64,000 nucleotides of DNA from Neostapfia colusana (GCA_030760725.1 JASWHV010000004.1:56263136-56327135), one strand, 5' to 3'; positions 9,737 through 22,616 are shown, numbered from the stretch's first letter. A program made the numbers and translations. Notes: generated by a model not told the origin, from the letters alone.

Positions 9737-12700
9737 TGTAACACCCCAAAACCTGCTAAAGAGGGGAATTTAAAAATTTTTGGATGTAATGCATGTGATA
9801 CAGCAATTCAAATTCAAACTGGAATTCAAATTCAAATCAAAACAAAAAAAAAAGAAAAAGAAAATCGAAACCGGCCAGTGGGCCGAAACCCGCCAGCCGG
9901 CCCAAGACGCTACGCCAGCCAGCCCAACCCGCGCCCCCCTCTCTCCCTCTCACTGACACGTGGGGGCCGCGTGTCATCCCTCTCCTCGCGCACGCCCCCA
10001 ACCGCTCCGGTTCCTTCGCGCCGATCATACCCGACGCTCCCGGATTCCTCGCGCTCGACCCAACCCCGAATCCCCCGCACCGTCCTGCTCGATCGCAACA
10101 AAACCCCGCATCCCTGCCCTGATAAAAACAGATGAACCCGCCGCCCTCCCCTCGCACGAGCAGTTTCTCTCCCGGTGAGCGCCGCCGCCGTTGAGTTTAG
10201 AAATTCCCGAGGGCATCGCCGATTCCCTCTGTCCAACTGATCTAGTGACCCCGCAGCACCGCGTACAAGCTGTAGACGCCGATCCCGGAAGGAAACACCG
10301 CCGAGAACGACCAACCCGACACTCACCGGTGAGTACTGCCGCCCGCCCGCCGGTGAAACCTTCGAATTACACGGTATCGACCCACCCTAATCATCGCTGT
10401 GCCATCTCTAGACCCCAGTGAAGCGTTACAACCCGAGAGCTCGAAGGGATCACCGCCCCAACTGCCACTTCGACGTGCACCGAAGACCATCGCCGTTGAA
10501 GCTCACCAGCGACCCCATCTAGCCACGTAGGGATCAAGAAAATCACTGAGGTGAGGCCCCCTTCCTCCCCTCCCCCTTTTGCTACCAAAAAAGGCGGATG
10601 TTAGCGTCTGTAAATGGAGATCCGCGACCTCGCTGGCGAGATCGCGCCTCTGCAGCCGTGCGCCGCCGCGCGCGGGGGCGAATTCCGGCCAGAGCGACGT
10701 GGCCCCTTGACGGCCATCTATTTTAAATCGCACGGTAGAAATAAAACCGACGCGTACCGCTTCGGCCATCTAATCTGAGCCGTCTGTTTTAAATCCAACG
10801 GCCCACATCAGCCCCGCATTATAAAGGTCGGGATTCTTATGTGCTACCCCCTGGGGATCTTGGAAAATACGAGCTAGCCTCGGAAACTTCTGATCTAGCC
10901 CCTGGACCTTCAGAAATTTATGTAAATTCATTTAAAACTCAGTTTTAGCCCCTGGGCTTAATAAAAATTAGGAAAAACCCCTCTGTTATGTGTAATTAGG
11001 CCCCTGAAAATTTAGGAAATAGTAAATTAAACCCTGCAGTAGGGTGGATTTGCCTTTTAGACCCTATAGGATATTAAATTTAGAAATTTGAACATGTGAC
11101 TAGGATTTAAATTTAAATGGTGATGCAAACACATGTGCAAATATAAATTTAAACTCTCCTAGTACATGGAAAACTTTAGAATGAGTTAAAAATAGATTTA
11201 GGCTGAAATGAAATCTGCCTAAGTGTTGCTCATTTTTATTATCTCTAGAGACACATTTTAGGCTAGGAAATAATTCTAAAAAAACTAGTAAAATAAATTT
11301 AAATTGGTTCACATCAGAGGGGAAGTTCAAAAATATTTTATTGAACATTTTAGATCAGAACCTATTCTGTTTAGATGATATGCCTTACTATTTTAATATA
11401 AAAATTTACTTTTAGGCATAGAAAATAAATCTGAAAATATAGGAAAATAGGTATGCATAATTAGAAAATGATAAATGAGGTCTTTATTTTCAAAAACTTC
11501 AAATTGAGATTTTGAAGAATATATGAAAACCTATTTGAAGTAGGAAACTTTCTTTCATGCAAATTTTGTGGCTAAGGAAAATATAGAGAATTTGTTCAAA
11601 TGGGAAATTAATATATAGTGTGCAACTAGAAATCTGAATACAAAAGTTAGAAATAATATATATATATATATATGTTTAAAAGTGCATGTAGGCCAAAAAT
11701 CAACACATCTAGGGTAACCATAACACCTAAACATGTGAATGACTTTAGTATGTATGTATGTGTGGTTTGCATGAGTGAAAGTGTGAACTATGGCTTATGG
11801 ATTGTTGTTTTCTTTTGCTATGTGTATTGGCATGAGTAGAACCTGCCCCAGAGCAAGTTCTCCCCTTCCAAGACTAAGACTTTCCATTCCCAGAGCCGCA
11901 GGAAGAAGGCAAGTGTCCTTGACCACTTTGACCCTATACTAGGATGTGTAGTTAGAATTAATTTGCATGGTCAAGTTGGAATATGATACCCATGCTAGGA
12001 AGTTTCCCTAGAATTGCATTATCTTGTTTCCTTGTAGCTTGGGTTGGGATTTATTTTATTATGTCATTCATTCATGTTACTTATGCTTAGCCATGCTTAG
12101 AATGGGATAAGTGGGATATGATATCATCAATTTGTTTACCTTACTCTGAAAGGAGATATTATGAGTTATGTAGAGGTAGGGATCAAGGCAACTTGGATGA
12201 TTTGGTTGGTGCTGTGTGCACGAGAATCGGGTTTGTGTTTAGTGCTTGCCTGGATCCTAAGGACCGGTTCATGGAGCATGTAACCTGGCTTTACCGTGCC
12301 AACCACATGCTGAGATGGGGCAGCTTGGCCAATTAATTAGGTGTATCTCCGGCGTAGTATTGGTGTTTTGTATGCTGCGGGGAATAGGTGTCAGCTGGAC
12401 TACCATATGAACCGCAAGGCTCAAGAGGGGGCCACTGCAGCAGGGTTGGAGCCTCTTGTATGCTGTTAGGGGTGAAACCTCAGTGGGCCCACGCTCGTCG
12501 GGAATCCCTTTGTAAAGGCTTCGTAGTGATCTCCTGGCTACACACCTGGGAAGTGTGAATGTGGTTCGTAGCCACTGGCATAATGGAGGTTCTTTTAGTC
12601 CACCCGGCAACGGGGGATGAAATCACTACATGTGGGTACAGTGGTGCAAACTCTGCAGAGTCAAAACTATCATGACAGCCGTGCTCACGGTCAAGAGCGG

Positions 12701-13310
12701 CTTGGACTTATTCATGATTAGAGGATGATTTGGGAAGTTGAGGATGTTAAGCGGGAAGCTTAACATTTGAGATGAAATTATGGTTACTAAATATTGATGA
12801 TGGGTTGAGAGATTGGGACCATTTCACCTATGTAGTAATATAGGTGCTTAATAAGCTAAGGTGATAGGTATTAATTGCTTAGTGCTTTAACCATGCGTTG
12901 AACCTCTCCTTGCTCTAGCCATGCATGACATAACTTTCCAACACTTGCTGTGTACCAACGGTACTCAACCTTGCTATTCTGTTGGTTTAAATTGCTGCTT
13001 AGGTCAAGGGGATAATGTGGTGTTCAATGACCAAGACTTTGGACCCGAAGAAGGATTCTAGGTTCATGGAGTCCTCCGGGCAATGCCTGTGACGGAGCCC
13101 ATAAGATTTATATTCCGCTGCTGCTTTATTTACATGTTATGAACATATTATCGTCCATCGAGACGTATGGTATGTAAGACTTAGTTATATTCGAACACTT
13201 GGCTTGTAATAAATGATGCTTCACTATTTTTCATCACATGTATGAGAAAATGATCCTGGCATACATGTGATATTCACTCGGTTGCTCTTTGGGACAAACC
13301 GGGTGTGACA
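9737..13310 (+). mobile_element. B-solo: solo LTR of family B
   Basis: 3,574 bp with TG...CA ends (TGTAACACCCC at 9737, CCGGGTGTGACA ending at 13310) and perfect duplications GTTCC (9732-9736 and 13311-13315). It is related along its length to the LTRs of element B but clearly older: many differences, a TA microsatellite near 11656-11672 and a stop in micro-gene exon 2. Orientation is plus, opposite to its host LTR. A poly(A)-type motif TGTAATAAAT lies at 13205-13214. No internal region is present. Confidence 0.93.
11840..13061 (+). pseudogene. Micro-gene copy in B-solo (exons 2 and 3)
   Basis: Putative exon 2 at 11840-11908 (69 nt) follows an AG at 11838-11839 and ends at AAG before GCAAGT. 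Putative exon 3 at 13003-13061 (59 nt) follows a CTTAG acceptor and ends FNDQDFGPEEGF-stop. Lengths and phases equal those in element B. Exon 2 carries an in-frame TAA, and a stop sits just before the exon 1 donor near 10549, so this copy is decayed. The 700-bp conserved block and palindrome variant CTATCATGACAG (12667-12678) lie in the intron. See the C1 entry for the full model. Confidence 0.55.
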
Positions 13311-16300
13311 GTTCCCAGGGCAGTCCTCTCTCGACTCCCATTCCCTGTGCCTTCCACAGTCGATAACAATCTACCAACTTATCTAATTACTTAGCTAAGC
13401 CGCACCCATACTTGGCCTTGTGGTGGCACTGTTATCCTGGCATGTGCATGCATGAACCGGTCCTTAGATCTACGGCAAGTAAACCACCATCTCATGCTAC
13501 CTCTTTCACAAACCCAGGCTTGCCTAGATCTCCCTTCGATCCATGTCCATTATTAACATCGGTTTCTCATTATCATTATGAGTGCAGTTAGCTAGACACA
13601 TCTATCTCGCTTCCCAATCCCATGGACTCAGCGAAGCATAAAAGTAAAAACCATACCCGACTCATAGACTTCCCAGGCGACAAGGGTGGTTCAACCAAAG
13701 CTAGTAAACTCCTATAAAAGGTTTTCCCATCATGTTTGACTCAGCACGCACACCTTTTTGCAAAATAAAACAGTTTTATCCAAAACATAGGATCAATATG
13801 GTCATGGAGCACTTGCCTTGTTCTTGCGGTTCTGGTGGCTCTTGGATCTCGAAACTTTGTTATTGCAGCTCATCATAGACAGATCCCTGAGCTTGTCCTT
13901 CTATACAGGATCACGCACATACAAGATTCATAACAATCAATACCATGCACAAACTTTAAACTAGATGTGATGATGCATATGCATGCTATCCTATGATCAG
14001 CTTTATTAGATTGGTTTGTACGTATTCTTGCATGGCTTTATAATGAACAGGGGTGTTCAGATCAGATGTGGATGTGGCGATGACCTTGTCTTTATATCAA
14101 CCCGATCAACAAGTGATCTGTCCACGAGAAAGCTTCTGTTCGAAAGGAATCGAAGAACAGATGCAAAGAAAACACAACGATGCCGTAAGGTGGTATTGGA
14201 GACCTACCTTACGCTCTTCTCGGTCTTGGGTCCTTCTCCGATCGTTGGGCTCTCTTCCGGCGATCTTCGCTGAACTCCGGCGATGGGCTTACTCGGCGAG
14301 TTGGGGCTAGGGCTCTAAGTCGTTGCCTTAGGAGTTGGAAAAGAAGTTTGTGGTTTCGGCCAGAGGTTCTGGGTTCTATTTATAATCGGGAGAAGAAGAG
14401 TCCTATTCTGATTGGATTCTGAATAAGAGTCCTATTCAGATCGTCGTTGAATCCTAACATCTTATCTTAAGTTGATTTGGTGCGATTACATTGTTGAATT
14501 CAGGTTGGTTTCTTCTCCGTGCCGATATTTCTACGCATACAGAATCCGAAACCGCTCCAGAACTCGTTACCTCCTCGGTGATGAGCTCCGGAAGCTCCAC
14601 GTGTCCATCGGGGCCTGGTCTCTCCTTTTCCACAGAGACGAGCTCCGGTTGTGCCGCGTGTCAAGCGAGCGAGACCTCCCTTCTCCTTTGGAGGTGAGCT
14701 TCTCGTGCGCCACGTATCCTGGCGGTCGGGACCTCCTCTCTTATTCGGAGGTGGCTCCGCACACGTCACGTGTCAGTGTCGGACCTTTCCTCTCTCCGGA
14801 GGTAGCTCCAGCGCCAGACTTCCTTTCTTCTCAGAGACGAGCTCCGAGGTTAACACGTGTCCAACAGTGACGGACCTCCCGGAGATAAGCTCCGGTGACG
14901 GCGCGTGTCCAATAGAACCAGAACTCTCGGAGGTGAGCTCCGAGATCGACACATATCCCACGCGACTGGTCCTCTGATTCCCGCGGTGACTAGCTCCGAA
15001 GGTGACATGTGTCCTGCGGAAATGCCTTTGCTTCTTCCGCAGAGGCTAGCTCCGGGGGCAACACGTGTCCCACAGGGTCGGACCTCTCCCTTTTTGCGGA
15101 GATGAGCCCCGAGCCTGCCACGTAGCCAGTTTAGCGGCGTACCTCTCCCCATTTCGCAGGGATGAGCTCCGAACATGCCACATGGCCAGCAGGTCACGGT
15201 AAGTTGTCTTTGGCGCTCTCGGTGAACTGGATTCGGCTCTTATTGGCTATCTTTTTGATAATTTTCTCTGTTCCTATTTCTTTTAAAATGTTCTCTATTC
15301 ATGGATCATGAATATATGCAGAAACCAAAAATGAGGGTGTTACAAATCTACCCTGTAAGGGCCTCAGTTTTTGACACACATTTACAGTGTTCATCACCGC
15401 ATCACACACCTCATTTGAGGAAGAATGATGAACACAAATGAAGAGCAAGTAACAATTATCAACATGCTCATTAGAGAACAAACTCACACATTGCCAAAGT
15501 GGTATTTTCCACATGAGGTATAAGGGGGGCTGGACATATGAAAACTCCTACACTTTGCTAAGGATGTCCAGGCCAAGTTTCACCCAAATTCCAAACCTTT
15601 TTGAGGTCATTTTGGGTATAGCTAGAAAGAGGGCAGTTTGAAACCATATTCAAATTCAAACTGTTTTTATCCCATGAATTTTAAGTGGGAGGCATACTCT
15701 TACTCAGCACATTTTTGTGAGCCCACACACCAAGTTTCACTCCATTTGGAGTTGATCTTGACGTGAACTAAGTGGGGCAAATTCAAACTTCATTTGAATT
15801 CAAAACTGCACTTGTGCTGAAATTCACTCAAACCAAACCCAATTCGAATCCTATGCAATTCGAATAGCTCAAGGGTGAATAATCTGAACCACCAGAGGTA
15901 TTATGGGGTTCACTGTTCACTACAGTGATTAGGAGTAAATTTCAGAGGTTAAAACCCCGGGTGGGACCCACATGTCATAGAGGGAAGAAGGAGAAACTTG
16001 CAACCAAAGTCAGAGTCTCGGTGGGAAATTCCACCGAGCAGCTGTCGGCTGTGCCACCGAGCAGCTACCGGCGCCACCAGCTGCTTCCCCCTCCGCGCGC
16101 TGGCGCACAGGGCGGCTTGCTCGCGCCCCCACGCGACCGGCACCGCCTCAGCCGAGCAGGAGTCGGCCGGCTTTATCTTCTCGCGGGCAAACCCGAGCAG
16201 CGGCATTGTTTCTCACCGCAGCTCTCTGCTCAATCGGGAAAAACCAGCAAAACAATCTCCTTCATTCCTAAGCTGCTAGACAGCCACCGGAGGTTGCGCA

Positions 16301-16706
16301 CCACCCTCCCAACGCCTGGACCACTGAGTTTCGGCCCCTGTTCCCGTGATCAACGACGACCGCCGCAGTTTAGCTGAAGGACGGCAATCGGTCTCACGCG
16401 GGCAGCACACTGCAACCACTTCCACGGCCGAGCAAGGGCGGCAACAGGAGCGCACGAACTCCACGTTGCTTCCACCTTAAGCTCAAACCACGCCGTGAAC
16501 TCTCGCCGGCGAATTCTCAGTTTTTGCTCCGGCAACCTTAAACTGAGCTTCCGGTACGGTTTCTTTAAATTCTCGCTCTATGATCTTTCGGAGGTCATCA
16601 AATCTTGCACATAGACGCTGGACTAGCCAGCGATCAAGTTCTTTTCTGCATCCGTAGCATGAAACTGTCTAGGAGTGACGAATTTCGAGCTCGATCGAGG
16701 GCGGTC

Positions 16707-19242
16707 ATGGCGGGCACGATTGGTCACACGGTGCCGACCAACTTGCCGCCATCCCTGAACCCTTTTGACACCTTGTCGAGCTTCCTAGAGGTACGCTGAT
16801 GCAATAAGGCCGTTTGTTCGAGGTGTTGGCGGGTTTAGAAACCACGGTCGACGGTGCCGAACCTCAACCGAGGCCGCGGCACGTCGACGAGCTATTTCCG
16901 GTCACCCCCAGCCCGACCTGACAGCACCGACGTGTTCCTCGACGTCGACAAACCCCTGGCGGCGAGTTTCAGACCATGGGAGGACCGGCAGCGGCGAGCC
17001 GGCGAGCCCCGAGTCTGCTCCGGCGAGGTCGGCGGCGCGGGCGCGAGAAAACGGCGGGAGGAAGACGAAGCCGGCTGGCCCACGTGTCAGCGGCTGAAGA
17101 ATTTAAATCAGGATCGGTTGTGGCCGGGGATCGGCTGTGCTGGCGCGCAAATACCCTGTGAGCTCCGGTATGCCGGACACCTCCGCGCTCGACACGTGTG
17201 GTATCCCCGGTGTGCCGGACACCTCCGCGCTCGACACGTGTCCCCGCGGGCGCCGAGAGTTTAAACTTTTTCCCCGAATTTCAGAATTCTTCCAAACTTC
17301 AAATCCTCATAACTTTGGCTAGAAAGCTCCAAATTGAGTGAACCAAATTTTGCTGGATTCAGCTTTCCGAGTACTTTCCAGCAAATCAAGTTTCACTTCA
17401 TGAAAACCCTTAATTCTCCAGAATTAATTCCTCAAAATTTAAACTGTTAGGAATTTTAACTGGAGAATCCAGTGGAGGAAAATCCTGAAATGTTGCTGGG
17501 ATGTTCACCAAAATATCTCTGAACTACCATAATAATTTCAGATCCATTTGAGCTCATTTAATCCACCTAATGGTGTGATTAGTGAAACTGTTCCAGAGAA
17601 AATAGAAAATGTTCAGAAACATTTTCAGAATTTTCTCTGAAATTGTTTGGCTCATATCTTTAGTTAGGAACCCCCAAATTAAGTGAGACCAAATCCATCA
17701 GAGCCCTCTGAAAATCTAGTTTTCAGAAAGTCATAGTTTGTTTCATGAAAATCCTTAGAACACCCTAAAAGCCTTTAATTAAGGTCAAGGACATAATTAG
17801 TTGTGGAGGGCTCAATTGAGCTTTGCTGCAACTAAAACTTGACCAAGTCTCTGTTTAGGTTGTAACCAAGCCACAGTAAAAGTTTCACAGTCATTAGGTC
17901 TGTCTAGCAAGGGTTATAGACTTCACAACTTCAAAGTTAATACAAATGCATTTAAATTGATACATATATTGCTCTTATCATGTAGTCGCTAAGGTCGAGG
18001 AGGAACCCGAAGTCCTAGACTTCGTTACTCCGGAGGAACAGCTAGCCTACGACCAAGAGCAGCAAGGCAATTCCCGGTTTGCATTAACCTTTTACAAATT
18101 TTTATTGTTTTGAGCACATCCTTGTTTACTTTATTCTTTGTATTAGAGTCTTGTTTGGAAACCCAATTGCATAGCCAAGAACACCATGGGTTGGGTTTAG
18201 GATTGCAAACCCCGTTAGCTACTGCAATGCTAAGATAGTGTAGGATTCGGTACAAGTCGAGTAGTTGGAACTTCTCACGAGCATAGGCTAGGGGCACTCG
18301 ACTCGGGTAGAGATAGCACATGAAACATGGCAAGAAAATGAGACCAAGCGGAGGGTAAGGGCAGCAGGACTTTGGGGCCTGTGTGCTATAGCTCCGCTTG
18401 TGTCGATTGAGGACCGAGCCGTGTGCGGGCCTGTTGAACAAGCTAGAACAGTACCGAAGACCTACCGGCTATATGGGAACCGGGAAACCGATGTAACTCA
18501 GGTAGCTGGGTGTTGAGGCATAGCTGGTCGTTCAGAGGGTAGGTTGAGAGCTCGAGGTGTAAATCGGCTGGCGGCACTGAGATGCGCGTGCAGAGACCTC
18601 TTGCTCGGGACGATTGGACCGGTTCAACATTTGGCTAACGGGTGAAAGGTAGTCGCGTACGGCGTCCGTGATGGTTGTTGTAGGCAACATCGAGTACGGG
18701 CGTACGTGACGGGTTGTTCGGGTAACCCTGCAGGTGTAAATCGATTATAATCGCCGTCCCTCGCGGTCAGTGAGTACCACTTGTTCACTATACCGTGACA
18801 TAGAAAGAACAGGCTAGTCACATGTTAAAATGTTGCTGATTGAAAGCTGGACATTGATGGTTAATGATATGCTGTAGCTTAGAGTTAACTAAAGTTCTTT
18901 TCAACTTTGGGCAAAGTACATGAGAGAAATTCGTTTCTTGTTTGATTGCGGCTCTCTCATGTGCCTTAGCGTTAGGTTCTCCACAACCTGCTGCTAAAAA
19001 TTGAAAGTAAGGTTCTACTAATTAGGCGAGTCCTTGCAACTGATTTTTACCTCATGTGACCCATTACCCTCATGTAGAAGTTCCATGTTTAGGTGAGACG
19101 GGTCAGACTTGCTGAGCCTTCGTGCTTACTGCTTGTGTTTGAAGCTTTTGCAGGGTTCTATGAGGAAGGGACTCCCGAAGAGGAGACGGAACCCCAGGAG
19201 GGGAACCCCGTCGAGTGGGAGTCGTGCACGCCGCAGAGTTAG
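16707..19242 (+). CDS. Putative LTR-encoded spliced acidic peptide (best intact copy)
   Basis: Model built by eye. Exon 1 is 16707-16790 (ATG start, 28 codons, MAGTIGHTVPTNLPPS...), ending GAG before GTACGC. Exon 2 is 17994-18066 (73 nt, VEEEPEVLDFVTPEEQ...DQEQQ), after CTAAG and before a GC donor (GCAATT). Exon 3 is 19154-19242, after the strong acceptor TTGAAGCTTTTGCAG, reading FYEEGTPEEETEPQEG to a TAG. Phases are 0 and 1 and join in frame, giving about 81 residues rich in Glu, Gln and Pro with no membrane segment. A TGTAATAAAA motif follows 120 bp downstream. Families A and B have matching exons 2 and 3 in the same phase (26106-24725, 36703-35407, 39979-38753). I recognise no domain and assign no function. 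Exon 1 is the least certain. The alternative is that this is a fortuitous open stretch. Confidence 0.5.
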
Positions 19243-19360
19243 TGTGCGTGTGTGCTAGCAAGGACACGTTCGAGGGCTGAACGTGCACTTGATGCTTAGT
19301 CTACGCCCGCGAGTGTAGACTGAACTTATTTTGATGTAAACATGTTCATAAACTTGTTTA

Positions 19361-19370
19361 TGTAATAAAA
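19361..19370 (+). terminator. Poly(A)-signal-like motif of LTR C1
   Basis: TGTAATAAAA, 120 bp after the micro-gene stop. The same TGTAATAAA or TTGTAATAAA occurs at the equivalent place in family A (minus strand, 24575-24566) and family B (minus strand, 38611-38602 and 47848-47839; plus strand, 13205-13214). Plant poly(A) signals are loose, so the role rests on position and recurrence across families. Confidence 0.5.
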
Positions 19371-19481
19371 TTTCCACTTCCGCTTTGTACCTTTGACGTG
19401 TGTTATACGGTGCTGTGCAACGCAGTACCCCTCAGCGTGATCCTGGCTCGACAGGACCATTGGGGTCGTGTCATACCCCCC

Positions 19482-20590
19482 TTAAATTGAATCTCGCCCT
19501 CGAGATTTGTTAGTAGGGAATAGATGAGGAAATTCAGCCTTGATGTCTTCTTCACACTCCCATGTGGCTTCAGCTTCGGTATGATGGCTCCATTGTACCT
19601 TGCACCAGCGGATCACTTTGTTCCTGGTGACCCTTTCCTTTACGTCCAAAATTCTGACAGGGTGTTCCGCATAGGTCAGGTCCTCTTGAAGTTCAAGCTC
19701 TTCCATTGGTATTTGTTCCTCTGGTACTCTCAAGCACTTCTTGAGCTGGGATACATGAAACACGTCATGTACGTTGGAGAGATATGTTGGAAGCTCTAGT
19801 TGATAGGCTACTTCTCCTTGCTTGTTCAAAATCTTAAACGGTTCGATATAGCGAGGTGCTAGCTTGCCTTTGACGTTGAAACGTCGTTGACCACGGATAG
19901 GCGATACCTTAAGGTATACGAAGTCTCCTACTTTGAATGTCAACTTCCTTCGCCTATTGTCCGCATAGCCTTTCTGTCGTGACTGAGCAGCCTTTAAGTT
20001 CTCCCGTATCGTTTGGACTTGCTTTTCAGCCTCTTGTAGCACTTCGGGTCCAAACACTTGGTTCTCTCCGGTCTCGTTCCAGAACAGCGGCGTTCTACAC
20101 CGGCTACCATATAATGCTTTGAAAGGTGACATCTTCAAGCTAGCTTGATAGCTGTTGTTATAGGAGAATTCGGCGTATGGTGAACTCCTATCCCAACTAC
20201 GCCCATGTTTCAAGGCGCAAGCTCTCAACATGTCCTCCAGAATTTGGTTTGTCCTTTCGGTTTGCCCATCGGTCTGTGGGTGATAGGCAGAGCTAAAATC
20301 CAGTCGTGTACCCATAGCTTTCTGCAGTTTCCTCCAGAATCTAGAGGTAAACTGAGAACCTCGATCTGAGACTATCTTCTTCGGGACTCCATAACGGCAC
20401 ACGATCTGCTCCATGTACAACTCGGCTAATTGTGCAACGTTGTAATTGGCCCTTACAGGGAGAAAATGGGTGGTTTTCATCAATCGGTCCAAGATAACCC
20501 AGATGGAGTCATAACCCGACTGAGTACGTGGCAATCCGACGATGAAGTCCATGCTGATGTCTTCCCATTTCCACTCGGTACCTTCAAAGG
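19482..20590 (-). pseudogene. E2 integrase with C-terminal chromodomain
   Basis: The reading frame is open from about 20590 to the stop at 19482. The DDE integrase core is visible: MDFIVGLPRTQSGYDSIW, VSDRGSQFTSRFW, SAYHPQTDGQTERTNQILE with the catalytic Glu. The GPF/GPY-like module follows (FKVGDFVYLKVSP, APRYIEPFKIL), then HDVFHVSQLKKCL and a chromodomain (RILDVKERVTRNKVIRWCKV, QWSHHTEAEATWECEED). Chromodomains target integration to methylated-histone chromatin in this clade (known). It is cut from the upstream polyprotein by a frameshift near 20585. Confidence 0.95.
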
Positions 20591-21304
20591 TTGCAACAAT
20601 CCAGCGGGTCTTTGATGTTCGGTCTTCACCCGTTGGCATGTGTCGCATAGGGCAACGTATTCGGCTATGTCCCTTTTCATACCATCCCACCAATAACAAG
20701 TTTTCAAGTCCTTGTACATTTTGGTACTTCCGGGATGTATGGAATAGGGTGAATCATGTGCCTCCTTCAATATCATGTCGCGGAGGTGCTTTACGTTAGG
20801 CACACAAATCCTTTTTCCTAGCCAAAGCGTACCCTTCTCATCTTCTTTGAAATCCTTCTCTATTCCCTGTCGGATCCTCTCCTTGATCTCCTCATCCGTT
20901 GCTTGGCCATCTCTTATCTCTTTCTCCAATGAAGAGTGGATCTCCATCATTTCCATGTTGTTCAAGAATCCGAGGTGTAACCGTTCGAACTCCTTACGTA
21001 GTTCGGGTGGTAGCTCCCGAACCGTGAGTCGGTGACATGCTTCCTTCCGGCTCAATGCATCAGCTACTACATTGGCCTTTCCAGGGTGGTAGTTGATTCC
21101 AACATCGTAATCCTTGATGAGTTCCAACCATCGACGTTGCCTCAAATTCAAGTCCATTTGGGTAAATATGTACTTGAGGCTTTTATGATCCGTATAGATC
21201 TCACATTGATGACCAAGGATATAATGTCTCCAAATCTTCAATGCATGCACTACTGCTGCTAGCTCGAAGTCATGTGTAGGATAATTAAGCTCGTGCTTCT
21301 TTAA
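20585..21304 (-). pseudogene. E2 RNase H C-terminal part and integrase H2C2 zinc finger
   Basis: Follows a TAA (near 21305) that replaces a Gln codon between ASR and LKKHE. It shows YTDHKSLKYIFTQ, the GINYHPGKANVVADALSR motif, a linker, and the HHCC zinc finger of integrase (EAHDSPYSIHPGSTKMY then CDTCQ). The frame is lost at about 20585, where the E1 and B versions read WKWEDIS. Part of the same polyprotein as the neighbours. Confidence 0.93.
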
Positions 21305-22616
21305 TTATCGTGAGGCATAGGCTACCACTTGTCCTTCTTGCATGAGCACACATCCGAGCCCCTGTCTGGATGCGTCACAATATATGTCAAAGCTCTTGCT
21401 TACGTCCGGCAATACCAAAACCGGCGTTGTGGTTAGCCTTTTCTTGAGCTCCTCAGAACTTTCTTGGCATGCTGGTGTCCATCGAAAGGCTTTTCCCTTC
21501 GTTAGCAACTCCGTCATAGGCTTTGCTATCTTAGAGAAGTCTTTGATGAATCTTTGATAGTATCCCGCCATCCCAAGAAAACTCCGAATATCCCTCACGT
21601 TTTGTGGCTGGTCCCACTTCAGAACATCTCTCACTTTTCCGGGATCAATCGATACCCCTTCTTCGGAGATAATATGGCCTAGGAACGATATTTCATTTAG
21701 CCAAAATTGACACTTGTTAAGCTTGACATACAATCGATGCTCACGCATTTTCTGCAAGGTCAATTTCAAATGTTCTTCATGCTCCTCCTCACTTTTTGAA
21801 TACACCATAATGTCGTCGATGAAGACCACGACAAACTTATCCAAGTACTCCATGAAAACCTTGTTCATGAGGTACATGAAGTATGCGGGTGCATTTGTTA
21901 ATCCAAAAGACATGACGGTATATTCATACGAACCATACCGTGTTTGAAAGGCAGTCTTGGGTATATCGGAGGGCTTAATCTTCAGCGGGAAATATCCCGA
22001 CCGAAGATCAATCTTGGAGAACACTCGGGCTCCTTTCATTTGGTCGAATAGGTCCTCTATACGGGGCAGAGGGTATTTGTTCTTGATTGTCACCTCGTTG
22101 AGGAACCTATAGTCCACGCACATCCTTTGGGTTCCATCCTTCTTGTCTACAAAGAGCACGGGGGCTCCCCATGGTGACGAGCTTGGACGTATAAAACCCT
22201 TCTCCAACTGTTCTTGAATTTTCTTCTTGAGTTCTACTAGTTCATTGACAGGCATCCTATAGGGTCTTTTCGCTATGGGTGCAGTTCCAGGTACCAAATC
22301 AATGGCAAACTCAATGTCCCGATCAGGGGGCATACCTAGAAGCTCCTCTAGAAACACGTCCGAGAATTCTTGAACCACTGGAATTCTGTCCAATGTTGCT
22401 CCTTCGACGTGGTTCAAGATTGCCTTCTCAGTGGTTTGTTGGGCTGACTCAAACTCGACACGGATGCCGTTCTCATTTGTTAATCGCACGCTTCTTTCAG
22501 CACATTGGATTACCCCATTGTGCTTGCTTAACCAATCCATCCCGAGTATTATGTCAATCCCTTGGGAATCCAAGACAATAAGGTTGGCAAGGAAGTCTAC
22601 CCCCCTTATTTTAAGG
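21305..22616 (-). pseudogene. E2 protease C-terminus, RT and RNase H N-terminus
   Basis: The longest open pol piece (422 residues from its first Met). The protease end is IDIILGMDWLSKHNG. RT starts around GMPPDRDIEFAIDL, with IRPSSSPWGAPVLFV, CVDY, KIDLRSGYFPLKI, SFGLTNAPAYFMYLMN, catalytic FVVVFIDD, and LGHIISEEG. RNase H begins FDIYCDASRQGLG. It is bounded upstream by a TAA (near 22628, where E1 keeps a Lys codon) and downstream by the TAA near 21305. Confidence 0.95.

Larger units (their letters stand above)
8629..15344 (-). repeat. E2 3' LTR, interrupted by B-solo
   Basis: Pieces 8629-9736 and 13316-15344 total about 3,137 bp and match the 5' LTR at 24433-27548 with few differences by eye. 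The ends are TGTGACGCCC and GGGTGTTACA. It contains exon 3 of the family-A micro-gene (near 8975-8940), palindrome 9489-9500, exon 2 (near 13905-13820, with one in-frame TAA), TATA at 14376-14385 and the G-box array at 14590-15195. Confidence 0.92.
15354..19473 (+). mobile_element. C1: solo LTR of family C in the E2 polypurine tract
   Basis: 4,120 bp from TGTAAGGGCC to GGGTCGTGTCA with perfect duplications TACCC (15349-15353 and 19474-19478). Removing it restores the pyrimidine run AATCTACCCCCC that is the E2 PPT on the minus strand. It is transcribed on the plus strand: a three-exon micro-gene at 16707-19242 and TGTAATAAAA at 19361-19370. The segment 18600-18780 matches, in reverse complement, the E4 LTR near 54540-54700, so C1 and the E4 LTR belong to related families. 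No gag or pol is inside, hence a solo LTR. Confidence 0.9.

Noticed and set aside
11656..11672. TA microsatellite
   Set aside because: Simple repeat in an old solo LTR; no sign of function.
14016..14310. 85-codon plus-strand frames near the TATA of family-A LTRs (also 26222-26516)
   Set aside because: They overlap the promoter and first-exon region on the antisense strand and have no independent support.
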